39,029 bases of DNA from Polychytrium aggregatum (GCF_025602895.1 NW_026516456.1:1-39029), one strand, 5' to 3'. Positions 1-7,837 are shown, counted from the first letter of the stretch. Numbers and translations: made by a program. The notes: generated by a model from the sequence alone, not told the origin.

Positions 1-1026
1 TGACCGACTCGGCCGAAGACGTCGCCCGCCAGTACTTCCGCGATGTCTTTGTGCACTTTGGACTCGCCGGCACTTTCATCTCGGATCACGACACACGCTT
101 CCGGTCGGCCTTCTGGACAGGACTTAACACTCCTGCTCAAGACCGAACTCCGGATCGCCTTTGCCCACCACCACGAGGCCGCCGGACAAGTCGAACGCTT
201 TGTGGCAACCGTCGCCGAGGCCATCCGCTGTTCGACTCTGGCCCTCGGCTCCCGCTGGATCGATCAAGTGCCATACATCCAGTTCGCGCTCAACTCACAC
301 AGCTCAGCTTCGACTGGACATTCGCCCTTCTTCCTGATGCACGGTCAGCATCCTCGCACTCCTGCCAACACCGACATCATCGCCGAGTCCAACCCTGCAG
401 CACAGTCGATCGAGGAGATGCAAGCGACTCTGGACTTGGTCTCGGACAACATCGGCAAGGCCCAGGACCGGGCCCTGTACTACGCCAACCGACATCGACG
501 CGATATCAGCTACGACATTGGCGACCAAGTCCTGATCGACACGACCGCGTATCACTTCAGCACGGACGACGTCACACCCTCCAAGATGCGGATGCCGTAC
601 TTGGGACCCTTCAAGATCATCGAGAAGATCGGAACGACTGGATATCGACTTCGACTCCCGAGGACCCTCCGATTTACAACCGAACTCCCCGCTTCCGCCC
701 TCGTCCCCTACAACACACCATCGACCGACCAACTTGTGTTTGATGAACCCGGACCCAACCACAACGACGAATCAGTGTTCGAAGCGATCATTGGACACAG
801 GATCAACCGACGACGTCGACTTCCTGGATATCGACACGAGTTCTTGCTCCGCTGGCAGGGATACGACCCATCTTACGACTCGTGGGCACCACTGGCCGAA
901 CTCTTGGATGGAGGACTCGCAGATATCCACGACTTCCTCAGCCGCAACCGCAACCTTCCGGAAATGGACACACTGATCGACCTTTGCCAAGCACAAGTGC
1001 AACGCAACTCGGGATCGAAAAATTGA
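1..1026 (+). pseudogene. pol: Copy A: 3' part of pol (integrase core end, GPY/F, chromodomain), one-base frameshift
   Basis: This is the C-terminal quarter of the Gag-Pol polyprotein of a chromovirus, entering the window in frame 3 and ending at the TGA at 1024-1026. It holds the second integrase aspartate (in ISDHDTRF), the catalytic glutamate (in GQVERF), the GPY/F module (LGPFKIIEKIG) and a full chromodomain. Compared with the intact copy at 2548-6279 it has one extra C at about 132-133 (ACTCCTGCTC against ACTCTGCTC), which moves the frame from 3 to 1 and would truncate the protein. The same place in the matching inverted copy at the other window end lacks the extra base, so a sequencing error near a contig end is as likely as a real mutation. 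The first base also differs (T where complete copies have A). It is followed after 34 bp by a polypurine tract and LTR1. Confidence 0.93.
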
Positions 1027-1052
1027 TGGTTTGACTTGAGCACAATTTTTCT

Positions 1053-1060
1053 GGGGGGGA
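1053..1060 (+). other. Polypurine tract (plus-strand primer)
   Basis: GGGGGGGA lies immediately before the TGTCA terminus of the LTR, with a T-rich stretch (AATTTTTCT) just upstream, as is usual for LTR-element polypurine tracts. The RNase H-resistant purine run would prime plus-strand DNA. The same tract sits inboard of every 3' LTR: 6306-6313, 11304-11311 and 31411-31418 on the plus strand; 15730-15737, 20983-20990, 25995-26002, 32981-32988 and 37971-37978 on the minus strand. Only 26 bp separate the pol stop codon from the tract. Confidence 0.85.
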
Positions 1061-1200
1061 TGTCACAGATCGCTCTGCCCGCCTAGCTGCACCGTCGCAC
1101 TTGTGTCACTGTTTGCGTCGCACACTTTCCTTTTCCTTTGTCCTGTGACGCCTTTCCTTTTTCCTTGCTCTCATGTTGCACACGCCGCTCTGTTTTCCCT

Positions 1201-1271
1201 GCATTTGTCATCGACCATGCATTAGTCAGACGCTGTGTCACCCGCATTTGTCAGCCACCGAGCATTTGTCA
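1201..1271 (+). promoter_or_regulatory. Four-copy GCATTTGTCA motif cluster in U3
   Basis: GCATTTGTCA occurs at 1201-1210, 1244-1253 and 1262-1271, and a one-base variant GCATTAGTCA at 1219-1228. The start-to-start spacing is 18, 25 and 18 bp, so the copies form two evenly spaced pairs. The cluster lies about 110-180 bp upstream of the TATA-like box and is kept in all ten LTRs, including the diverged type 2 ones. It is a good candidate for an upstream activating element that binds a host transcription factor; the factor cannot be named from sequence. Confidence 0.55.
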
Positions 1272-1378
1272 GACTTTCACATGTTTCTCCGGTTAGCCGT
1301 TGCTGCCTGGCTGCTGTCCCGCCGCCTCCGCTGCTTCGCCCCCGCTGCGGCAGGCTTCGCCTCCGGGACCGCCAGACA

Positions 1379-1387
1379 GATAAATAG
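1379..1387 (+). promoter_or_regulatory. TATA-like box of the LTR promoter
   Basis: GATAAATAG sits in U3 about 90 bp before an AATAAA signal, the expected order for U3-R-U5. Transcription would start near 1405-1415 by usual TATA spacing (inferred). The box is preserved in all LTRs read here except LTR8, where it reads GATCATTAG. Confidence 0.6.
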
Positions 1388-1469
1388 CCCGCCTTCACCC
1401 GCTCATGTTTCTGGTCATCACCTTCGACCCCAGACACACTTGACTCTAGATCCTAGCCTCGCTAAGATC

Positions 1470-1475
1470 AATAAA
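1470..1475 (+). terminator. AATAAA polyadenylation signal in the LTR
   Basis: AATAAA in the context ATCAATAAAACCC lies about 55 bp before the LTR end and downstream of the TATA-like box, so R would span roughly 1410-1490 with a short U5. It would end transcripts in the 3' LTR. The same signal is present in the other nine LTRs. Confidence 0.6.
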
Positions 1476-1525
1476 ACCCTTCTCTATCTTTTTCTTTTGA
1501 TCTCCTCTTGATCCCGTGATCTGAC

Positions 1526-2584
1526 ATGGTAGCATCGGTCGATCCCGCCGTCAATGCCTGTCTCCAGGCCCTTGAACAACTATCGCTCGAGGACCGCGCC
1601 CTGGTCCTCTCCGCCCTGACTGCCCAGCCGAATCTCCCCACGGTCCCTCCCGGTTTCAAGCGTCCCAAGATCCCGCTCCCCGACGCCTTCACTGGCGAGC
1701 GTAAGGCTGCTGTCGTTGACGAGTTTGTCTTCTCAATGACCGAGTACATTGCCTTCCACAGTCTCGATGACGCCACCGCTGTCGCCACCGTCGCCATGAA
1801 CCTCAAGGGCAAGGCCAAGACCTGGTGGCGCCTCTGGTCCCAGGGCAAGCAACTCGACAACCTGACCCCGGCCGCCGTCCTGTCCCTCGTCCGCGACACC
1901 TTCCTTCCGTCCACCTCGCTGCGCACCACCGAGGATGAGTTCGAAGCACTGCGCCACACCGGCTCCGTCGAGCAGTTCAACTCTCGCTTCCGCGATCTCC
2001 TCCTCGAGCTGCCCCACTTCAGCAACAACCGCCAGAACCTGCAGCGCTACCTCACCAAGCTCAAGCACAGGGTGCGCATCGAAGTCGAATGGAAGCTTGA
2101 CTCCAACACAGCCACCCTCGAAGATGCCATGGCCCTCGCCGAGCGATACGAGTCCATTATGGGTCAATCGCAACCCCTGATGCAGCAGCCCGCTCGCACT
2201 CAGTTCCGCGATCAACCCTTCCGCGAGCTCCAGTTCCAGCGACCTCCTCTCTTCCGCGCTCCACCTGGTCAGCCGCAGTTCCGCCCAATGGTCCGTCCTC
2301 CTCGTCCCGCCTTCCAGCCGACCCAGCCTCCCGCACGTGACCCCAACGCCATGGACCTCGACAACGTCGACATGCGCCCGATCAAGAAGCTCACCGACCG
2401 CGAGAAGGAGTACCTCCGCCGTAACGGAGGCTGCTTCCGCTGCCGCAAGTTCGGCCACATCGCCTCGCAGTGTCCCTTGAACCAGCCCCGCATCAACGCC
2501 ATCGTCGAGACCGCCGACCAGGCCACCTTCTACGAAGATCAGGGAAACGACGAGGCGGCAACCCCTGGATACTACGACCTCTGA
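1526..2584 (+). CDS. gag: Gag polyprotein of element B (capsid + CCHC nucleocapsid)
   Basis: The 352-residue Gag forms the virus-like particle that packages element RNA in the cytoplasm. Residues about 50-195 resemble the Retrotrans_gag capsid domain (a WWRLW segment near 100-104 and a long helical stretch after it). Residues about 215-285 are a Pro/Gln/Arg-rich linker. A single zinc knuckle of the CX2CX4HX4C type lies at 303-316 (C303, C306, H311, C316). The ATG uses the last A of LTR1 plus the first two bases of the primer-binding site; it has a purine at -3 and G at +4, and no in-frame ATG competes nearby. Gag ends 11 codons after a -1 frameshift site, and its last 37 nt overlap the pol frame in use. 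Copies C, D and E encode the same protein. Confidence 0.93.
   Translation: MVASVDPAVNACLQALEQLSLEDRALVLSALTAQPNLPTVPPGFKRPKIPLPDAFTGERKAAVVDEFVFSMTEYIAFHSLDDATAVATVAMNLKGKAKTWWRLWSQGKQLDNLTPAAVLSLVRDTFLPSTSLRTTEDEFEALRHTGSVEQFNSRFRDLLLELPHFSNNRQNLQRYLTKLKHRVRIEVEWKLDSNTATLEDAMALAERYESIMGQSQPLMQQPARTQFRDQPFRELQFQRPPLFRAPPGQPQFRPMVRPPRPAFQPTQPPARDPNAMDLDNVDMRPIKKLTDREKEYLRRNGGCFRCRKFGHIASQCPLNQPRINAIVETADQATFYEDQGNDEAATPGYYDL
1527..1537 (+). other. Primer-binding site for tRNA-primed reverse transcription
   Basis: TGGTAGCATCG directly follows the LTR with no gap. TGG pairs with the universal tRNA CCA end, and the first seven bases TGGTAGC match the complement of the initiator-Met tRNA 3' end known from yeast; beyond these the primer cannot be confirmed without the host tRNA. 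The site overlaps gag: bases 1527-1528 are the TG of its start codon. Equivalent sites are at 6780 and 11778 (plus), and ending at 20516, 25528 and 30772 (minus). Confidence 0.65.
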
Positions 2585-2605
2585 AGGACCCGGCGAGTTG
2601 CCGCC
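2542..2605 (+). promoter_or_regulatory. Programmed -1 frameshift signal at the gag-pol overlap
   Basis: The heptamer GGGAAAC at 2542-2548 is in the phase required for simultaneous slippage (G GGA AAC, with GGA and AAC as Gag codons 340 and 341). This heptamer type is an established -1 site in several retroviruses and luteovirus-like RNAs. After a 5-nt spacer, 2554-2562 (GGCGGCAAC) pairs perfectly with 2597-2605 (GTTGCCGCC), a 9-bp GC-rich stem with a 34-nt loop that contains the gag stop. Slippage would continue at 2548 in the pol frame. A pseudoknot between loop bases 2592-2596 and 2642-2646 (GGCGA/TCGCC) is possible but weak. Confidence 0.85.
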
Positions 2606-5600
2606 ATCCGACTCCGACCCCCGACGCTGAACTATTGACTCTCGCCACCGGACCTCACCTGATCAACTCTCTCATCGACGAACCCCACCGCATTGCCGCC
2701 AACCACGGCAAGGGACTGCTTGTGATCGACGCCACCCTCAACGGCTCCCCGATCACCGTCCTCATCGACCCTGGTGCGACCAACTCGCACATCTCCGAGA
2801 CCCTCGCCTCGACCCTCGACCTTCGAACCAAGACCACCGCCAACGCCGTCACGATGCCCAACGGCAAGTCCTTCCCGTCCTCCGTCACCGATCCCGTCGA
2901 CCTCACCATCCACGACTACCACGCCCGCATCAACCTCTTCACCGCGCCACTCACCTGGGACGTTATCCTCGGCAAGAACTGGCTCGACCAGACCAACCCC
3001 GAGATCGACTGGCCCTCCAACCGAATCAAGTTCTCGATCGACGGGAAGCACCACACTTGGACGGCATCGCGACCCGACACCGGAATGCCACTCACGACCC
3101 TCGAACTCCGATCCCAGTACCACATGTCGACCCAGCAGATCAACGCACTGGCTTCGACTCCCGGCGCCGTGTATGTTTGTACTCTGAGCAGTGACTTGAA
3201 TACAGTTGCTGTTGAACCCTACGACCCCGTTGCCCAACTTGCCCGTGTCCTCGAACCACTGACCCCCGAACACCGATCCATCATCGCAAAGTACCGCGAT
3301 GCCTTCAACGAACTCAAGGAACTCCCGCCTCACCGACCCGGCATCGACATGAACATCCAACTCGACGACTCTGCCAAGCCAACCTGGTCGTCGCTCTACC
3401 AAATGTCGGCCGAAGAACTCGCTCGTCTCAAAGACGAACTCGACCGATTGCTCCGGATCGGCCACATCCGCAAGTCCGTCTCGCCCTTCGGCGCACCGAT
3501 CTTCTGGGTCAAGCAGGGCGACAAGTTCCGACTCGTCTTTGACTTCCGCGCCCTCAACAAGATCACCGTCAAGGACCGCACCGCGCTGCCCAACATGCGC
3601 GAGATCATCGACCGCCTGTCCAAGTGCCGTGTCTTCTCCAAGCTCGACTTGCAACGCGGATTCCACCAGATCCGCATTGCCGACGCCGACACCCCCAAGA
3701 CGGCCTTCAGGACCAAGTACGGCCACTTTGAGTGGCTTGTGATGCCCTTCGGCCTCGCCAACAGTCCCTCCGTGTTCCAAGCCGCGATGAACGACATCTT
3801 CCGCGAGTTCATCGACGACTTTGTGTTCGTCTACATCGACGACATCCTGATCGCATCCGAGGACGAGGACCAGCACATCCGCCACATCGAACTGGTCCTC
3901 GACAAGATCCACCGACACGGCTTCAAGATCCGACCCGAGAAGTGTTCGTTCTTCAACTCGACCGTCACCTATCTCGGCTTCATCATCGGCGAAGGACGCA
4001 TCCAAGTGCATCCCTCGCGCATCGACGCCATCAAGAACTACCCGCGACCAACGACCGAACACGAACTCCGCAGCTTCCTCGGCTTGACCAACACCATCAT
4101 GAGCTTTGTCCCTGGCTACGCTGCCCTCGCCGGTCCACTCTCGACTCTGATCACCACCCGCTCCGCCAACTCGACCAAGTCCGTCGTCTGGGACGACAAC
4201 GCCATCGCCGCCTTCGAGCAGCTCAAGTTGCTCTCGCCTCAGTCGCTGCACATGGTCAACCCGGACAAGGACATTCACCTCTTCACCGACTGGTCCGAGT
4301 CAAGCGCATCGATTGGTGGATGGATCGGGCAGGACATGGACGGATCCGGCACGGTGCGCCCCATCGCTTTCAACTCGCAGAAACTGCACGGATCCGAACT
4401 CAACTACTCGCCCTACAACGGCGAGCTGCTGTCGATCACCCGCCACCTCGACAAGTTCAAGAACTACCTCGTCGGCCGCAAAGTCTTCCTCCACACCGAC
4501 CAGAAGGCGCTCAAGCACATCCTCGACTCCAAGACCCTCAACAAGCGCCAACAGCGAGCCATCGACACGATGCTGGACTTTGACCTCGAGATCCAGTGGA
4601 TCCCCGGCTCGTGGAACAAGGTCGCCGACGTGCTCTCGCGCACACCGACAGCCATCTCCAAGGCCGTCCAAGTCTCGATCATCAACGCGATTGTCAACCT
4701 CGGACCCTCGCCCGACGATCTCTTGGACACCATCCGCACTCAGTACAGCTCCGACCCGATCCTGTCAGCACTGATCTCGGTCCTCCGCGACAACTCGACC
4801 GACGGACTCAAGCCGTGGATGAAGGCACAGCTGCACCGCTTCTCACTTCGACACGGGATTCTCTACTTCGACTCGACCCGCATCTGCATCCCCGGCAAGG
4901 ACCTCCGCATCTCGATCATCAAGGACCACCACGACTCTGTCTGTGCAGCTCACCCCGGCACCAACACGCTCTACAAGGCCATCTCGACACACTACTACTG
5001 GCCCGCCATGTCCAAGGACATTGCCGAGTGGGTCTCGCACTGCGACATCTGCCAGCGAGCCAAGATCCGACGACAACAAGCATACGGTCACTTCTCCCGG
5101 ATCCCTGTGGCCACCCGCAAGATGGACACTGTCGCCCTCGACTTCATCCTCGGACTCCCGCCTGTCACGGACTCACTCTCGGGACGCACCTTCAACTCGA
5201 TCACGATCTTTGTCGACTCCCTCACCAAGTACGTCGTCCTGGTTCCTGGCAACAAGACCGACTCGGCCGAAGACGTCGCCCGCCAGTACTTCCGCGATGT
5301 CTTTGTGCACTTTGGACTCGCCGGCACTTTCATCTCGGATCACGACACACGCTTCCGGTCGGCCTTCTGGACAGGACTTAACACTCTGCTCAAGACCGAA
5401 CTCCGGATCGCCTTTGCCCACCACCACGAGGCCGCCGGACAAGTCGAACGCTTTGTGGCAACCGTCGCCGAGGCCATCCGCTGTTCGACTCTGGCCCTCG
5501 GCTCCCGCTGGATCGATCAAGTGCCATACATCCAGTTCGCGCTCAACTCACACAGCTCAGCTTCGACTGGACATTCGCCCTTCTTCCTGATGCACGGTCA

Positions 5601-6279
5601 GCATCCTCGCACTCCTGCCAACACCGACATCATCGCCGAGTCCAACCCTGCAGCACAGTCGATCGAGGAGATGCAAGCGACTCTGGACTTGGTCTCGGAC
5701 AACATCGGCAAGGCCCAGGACCGGGCCCTGTACTACGCCAACCGACATCGACGCGATATCAGCTACGACATTGGCGACCAAGTCCTGATCGACACGACCG
5801 CGTATCACTTCAGCACGGACGACGTCACACCCTCCAAGATGCGGATGCCGTACTTGGGACCCTTCAAGATCATCGAGAAGATCGGAACGACTGGATATCG
5901 ACTTCGACTCCCGAGGACCCTCCGATTTACAACCGAACTCCCCGCTTCCGCCCTCGTCCCCTACAACACACCATCGACCGACCAACTTGTGTTTGATGAA
6001 CCCGGACCCAACCACAACGACGAATCAGTGTTCGAAGCGATCATTGGACACAGGATCAACCGACGACGTCGACTTCCTGGATATCGACACGAGTTCTTGC
6101 TCCGCTGGCAGGGATACGACCCATCTTACGACTCGTGGGCACCACTGGCCGAACTCTTGGATGGAGGACTCGCAGATATCCACGACTTCCTCAGCCGCAA
6201 CCGCAACCTTCCGGAAATGGACACACTGATCGACCTTTGCCAAGCACAAGTGCAACGCAACTCGGGATCGAAAAATTGA
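2548..6279 (+). CDS. pol: Pol polyprotein of element B (PR-RT-RH-IN-chromodomain), made as Gag-Pol
   Basis: Pol is read in the -1 frame relative to gag. The frame is open upstream of 2548, but its first ATG lies after the protease active site, so it must be translated as a fusion: 341 Gag residues plus 1,243 Pol residues. Aspartic protease: IDPGATNSHIS, Asp codon at 2767. Reverse transcriptase: KLDLQRGF with the first catalytic Asp at 3646, and YIDD at 3832-3843. RNase H acidic residues at 4288, 4423, 4498 and 4627. Integrase: HHCC finger with H at 4930 and 4951 and C at 5041 and 5050, then catalytic D 5140, D 5338 and E 5446, giving 35 residues between the last two. GPY/F module at 5857-5865. 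Chromodomain about 6025-6200, with W at 6106 and Y at 6115 of the methyl-lysine cage; the first cage aromatic is not obvious. No stop or frameshift interrupts it. Confidence 0.93.
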   Translation, partial: RRGGNPWILRPLKDPASCRHPTPTPDAELLTLATGPHLINSLIDEPHRIAANHGKGLLVIDATLNGSPITVLIDPGATNSHISETLASTLDLRTKTTANAVTMPNGKSFPSSVTDPVDLTIHDYHARINLFTAPLTWDVILGKNWLDQTNPEIDWPSNRIKFSIDGKHHTWTASRPDTGMPLTTLELRSQYHMSTQQINALASTPGAVYVCTLSSDLNTVAVEPYDPVAQLARVLEPLTPEHRSIIAKYRDAFNELKELPPHRPGIDMNIQLDDSAKPTWSSLYQMSAEELARLKDELDRLLRIGHIRKSVSPFGAPIFWVKQGDKFRLVFDFRALNKITVKDRTALPNMREIIDRLSKCRVFSKLDLQRGFHQIRIADADTPKTAFRTKYGHFEWLVMPFGLANSPSVFQAAMNDIFREFIDDFVFVYIDDILIASEDEDQHIRHIELVLDKIHRHGFKIRPEKCSFFNSTVTYLGFIIGEGRIQVHPSRIDAIKNYPRPTTEHELRSFLGLTNTIMSFVPGYAALAGPLSTLITTRSANSTKSVVWDDNAIAAFEQLKLLSPQSLHMVNPDKDIHLFTDWSESSASIGGWIGQDMDGSGTVRPIAFNSQKLHGSELNYSPYNGELLSITRHLDKFKNYLVGRKVFLHTDQKALKHILDSKTLNKRQQRAIDTMLDFDLEIQWIPGSWNKVADVLSRTPTAISKAVQVSIINAIVNLGPSPDDLLDTIRTQYSSDPILSALISVLRDNSTDGLKPWMKAQLHRFSLRHGILYFDSTRICIPGKDLRISIIKDHHDSVCAAHPGTNTLYKAISTHYYWPAMSKDIAEWVSHCDICQRAKIRRQQAYGHFSRIPVATRKMDTVALDFILGLPPVTDSLSGRTFNSITIFVDSLTKYVVLVPGNKTDSAEDVARQYFRDVFVHFGLAGTFISDHDTRFRSAFWTGLNTLLKTELRIAFAHHHEAAGQVERFVATVAEAIRCSTLALGSRWIDQVPYIQFALNSHSSASTGHSPFFLMHGQHPRTPANTDIIAESNPAAQSIEEMQATLDLVSDNIGKAQDRALYYANRHRRDISYDIGDQVLIDTTAYHFSTDDVTPSKMRMPYLGPFKIIEKIGTTGYRLRLPRTLRFTTELPASALVPYNTPSTDQLVFDEPGPNHNDESVFEAIIGHRINRRRRLPGYRHEFLLRWQGYDPSYDSWAPLAELLDGGLADIHDFLSRNRNLPEMDTLIDLCQAQVQRNSGSKN

Positions 6280-6313
6280 TGGTTTGACTTGAGCACAATT
6301 TTTCTGGGGGGGA

Positions 6314-6779
6314 TGTCACAGATCGCTCTGCCCGCCTAGCTGCACCGTCGCACTTGTGTCACTGTTTGCGTCGCACACTTTCCTTTTCCTTTGTCCTGTG
6401 ACGCCTTTCCTTTTTCCTTGCTCTCATGTTGCACACGCCGCTCTGTTTTCCCTGCATTTGTCATCGACCATGCATTAGTCAGACGCTGTGTCACCCGCAT
6501 TTGTCAGCCACCGAGCATTTGTCAGACTTTCACATGTTTCTCCGGTTAGCCGTTGCTGCCTGGCTGCTGTCCCGCCGCCTCCGCTGCTTCGCCCCCGCTG
6601 CGGCAGGCTTCGCCTCCGGGACCGCCAGACAGATAAATAGCCCGCCTTCACCCGCTCATGTTTCTGGTCATCACCTTCGACCCCAGACACACTTGACTCT
6701 AGATCCTAGCCTCGCTAAGATCAATAAAACCCTTCTCTATCTTTTTCTTTTGATCTCCTCTTGATCCCGTGATCTGACA
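6314..6779 (+). repeat. LTR2 (type 1), shared by B (3') and C (5')
   Basis: It is identical to LTR1 by eye over 466 bp. TATA-like box at 6632-6640, AATAAA at 6723-6728. It is preceded by a polypurine tract and followed by a primer-binding site, so one LTR serves two elements. Confidence 0.95.
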
Positions 6780-7837
6780 TGGTAGCATCGGTCGATCCCG
6801 CCGTCAATGCCTGTCTCCAGGCCCTTGAACAACTATCGCTCGAGGACCGCGCCCTGGTCCTCTCCGCCCTGACTGCCCAGCCGAATCTCCCCACGGTCCC
6901 TCCCGGTTTCAAGCGTCCCAAGATCCCGCTCCCCGACGCCTTCACTGGCGAGCGTAAGGCTGCTGTCGTTGACGAGTTTGTCTTCTCAATGACCGAGTAC
7001 ATTGCCTTCCACAGTCTCGATGACGCCACCGCTGTCGCCACCGTCGCCATGAACCTCAAGGGCAAGGCCAAGACCTGGTGGCGCCTCTGGTCCCAGGGCA
7101 AGCAACTCGACAACCTGACCCCGGCCGCCGTCCTGTCCCTCGTCCGCGACACCTTCCTTCCGTCCACCTCGCTGCGCACCACCGAGGATGAGTTCGAAGC
7201 ACTGCGCCACACCGGCTCCGTCGAGCAGTTCAACTCTCGCTTCCGCGATCTCCTCCTCGAGCTGCCCCACTTCAGCAACAACCGCCAGAACCTGCAGCGC
7301 TACCTCACCAAGCTCAAGCACAGGGTGCGCATCGAAGTCGAATGGAAGCTTGACTCCAACACAGCCACCCTCGAAGATGCCATGGCCCTCGCCGAGCGAT
7401 ACGAGTCCATTATGGGTCAATCGCAACCCCTGATGCAGCAGCCCGCTCGCACTCAGTTCCGCGATCAACCCTTCCGCGAGCTCCAGTTCCAGCGACCTCC
7501 TCTCTTCCGCGCTCCACCTGGTCAGCCGCAGTTCCGCCCAATGGTCCGTCCTCCTCGTCCCGCCTTCCAGCCGACCCAGCCTCCCGCACGTGACCCCAAC
7601 GCCATGGACCTCGACAACGTCGACATGCGCCCGATCAAGAAGCTCACCGACCGCGAGAAGGAGTACCTCCGCCGTAACGGAGGCTGCTTCCGCTGCCGCA
7701 AGTTCGGCCACATCGCCTCGCAGTGTCCCTTGAACCAGCCCCGCATCAACGCCATCGTCGAGACCGCCGACCAGGCCACCTTCTACGAAGATCAGGGAAA
7801 CGACGAGGCGGCAACCCCTGGATACTACGACCTCTGA
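6779..7837 (+). CDS. gag: Gag polyprotein of element C
   Basis: The encoded 352-residue protein is identical to that of element B, with the capsid-like region and the CX2CX4HX4C knuckle at residues 303-316. The ATG again straddles the LTR2/primer-binding-site boundary. The reading frame is undamaged, so this copy could supply Gag for itself or in trans for the broken copies nearby. Confidence 0.93.
   Translation: MVASVDPAVNACLQALEQLSLEDRALVLSALTAQPNLPTVPPGFKRPKIPLPDAFTGERKAAVVDEFVFSMTEYIAFHSLDDATAVATVAMNLKGKAKTWWRLWSQGKQLDNLTPAAVLSLVRDTFLPSTSLRTTEDEFEALRHTGSVEQFNSRFRDLLLELPHFSNNRQNLQRYLTKLKHRVRIEVEWKLDSNTATLEDAMALAERYESIMGQSQPLMQQPARTQFRDQPFRELQFQRPPLFRAPPGQPQFRPMVRPPRPAFQPTQPPARDPNAMDLDNVDMRPIKKLTDREKEYLRRNGGCFRCRKFGHIASQCPLNQPRINAIVETADQATFYEDQGNDEAATPGYYDL

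Larger units (their letters stand above)
1061..1526 (+). repeat. LTR1 (type 1), shared by A (3') and B (5')
   Basis: The 466-bp long terminal repeat starts TGTCACAGATC and ends GATCTGACA, giving a 5-bp TGTCA/TGACA terminal inverted repeat. It is bounded by the polypurine tract on the left and the primer-binding site on the right. From left to right it holds pyrimidine-rich runs (about 1128-1170), four copies of a 10-bp motif (1201-1271), a GC-rich segment with inverted GTCCCG/CGGGAC arms (1316-1369), a TATA-like box, and an AATAAA signal. I see no protein gene in it; the 112-codon open frame inside is not gene-like. By eye it is identical to LTR2, LTR3, LTR4, LTR5 and LTR10, which indicates very recent amplification or gene conversion. 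Confidence 0.95.
1061..6779 (+). mobile_element. Element B: complete Ty3/Gypsy chromovirus, 5,719 bp
   Basis: This copy has identical 466-bp LTRs at both ends, a primer-binding site, intact gag, an intact frameshift signal, intact pol with chromodomain, and a polypurine tract, so it looks autonomous. Its LTRs are shared with the neighbours A and C, so it has no target-site duplication of its own. It is the reference copy for the rest of the annotation. Element E on the other strand appears identical to it. Confidence 0.95.

Noticed and set aside
1..60. Telomeric end or terminal inverted repeat of a linear plasmid at the window ends
   Set aside because: No TTAGGG-type repeats are present, and the ends fall in the middle of pol, so mirrored retrotransposon copies explain the terminal symmetry.
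1201..1271. CRISPR-like short regular repeats
   Set aside because: Only four 10-bp units with 8-15 bp spacers that are identical in every LTR copy; no cas genes; the sequence is a eukaryotic retrotransposon promoter.
1316..1369. GC-rich inverted arms in U3 as a transcription terminator or structured RNA
   Set aside because: They lie upstream of the predicted transcript start, so they would be in RNA only near the 3' end; pairing is short and the segment also holds direct repeats, so promoter GC content explains it equally well.
1173..1511. 112-codon open frame inside the LTR, repeated in nearly all LTRs
   Set aside because: It crosses the TATA-like box and the AATAAA signal, has no domain, and varies with LTR substitutions without sign of coding constraint.
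2470..2547. GTG at 2470 as a start for pol
   Set aside because: A eukaryotic element would not start pol at GTG inside the zinc knuckle; the in-phase slippery site downstream explains entry to this frame without a start codon.
2632..4278. 548-codon open frame antisense to pol (also at the same place in C, D, E and J), and a 241-codon frame antisense to gag
   Set aside because: They lie wholly opposite conserved gag/pol codons; GC-rich third positions remove stops from the antisense frame. The translations are low-complexity Val/Glu/Gly/Asp-rich with no recognisable domain.
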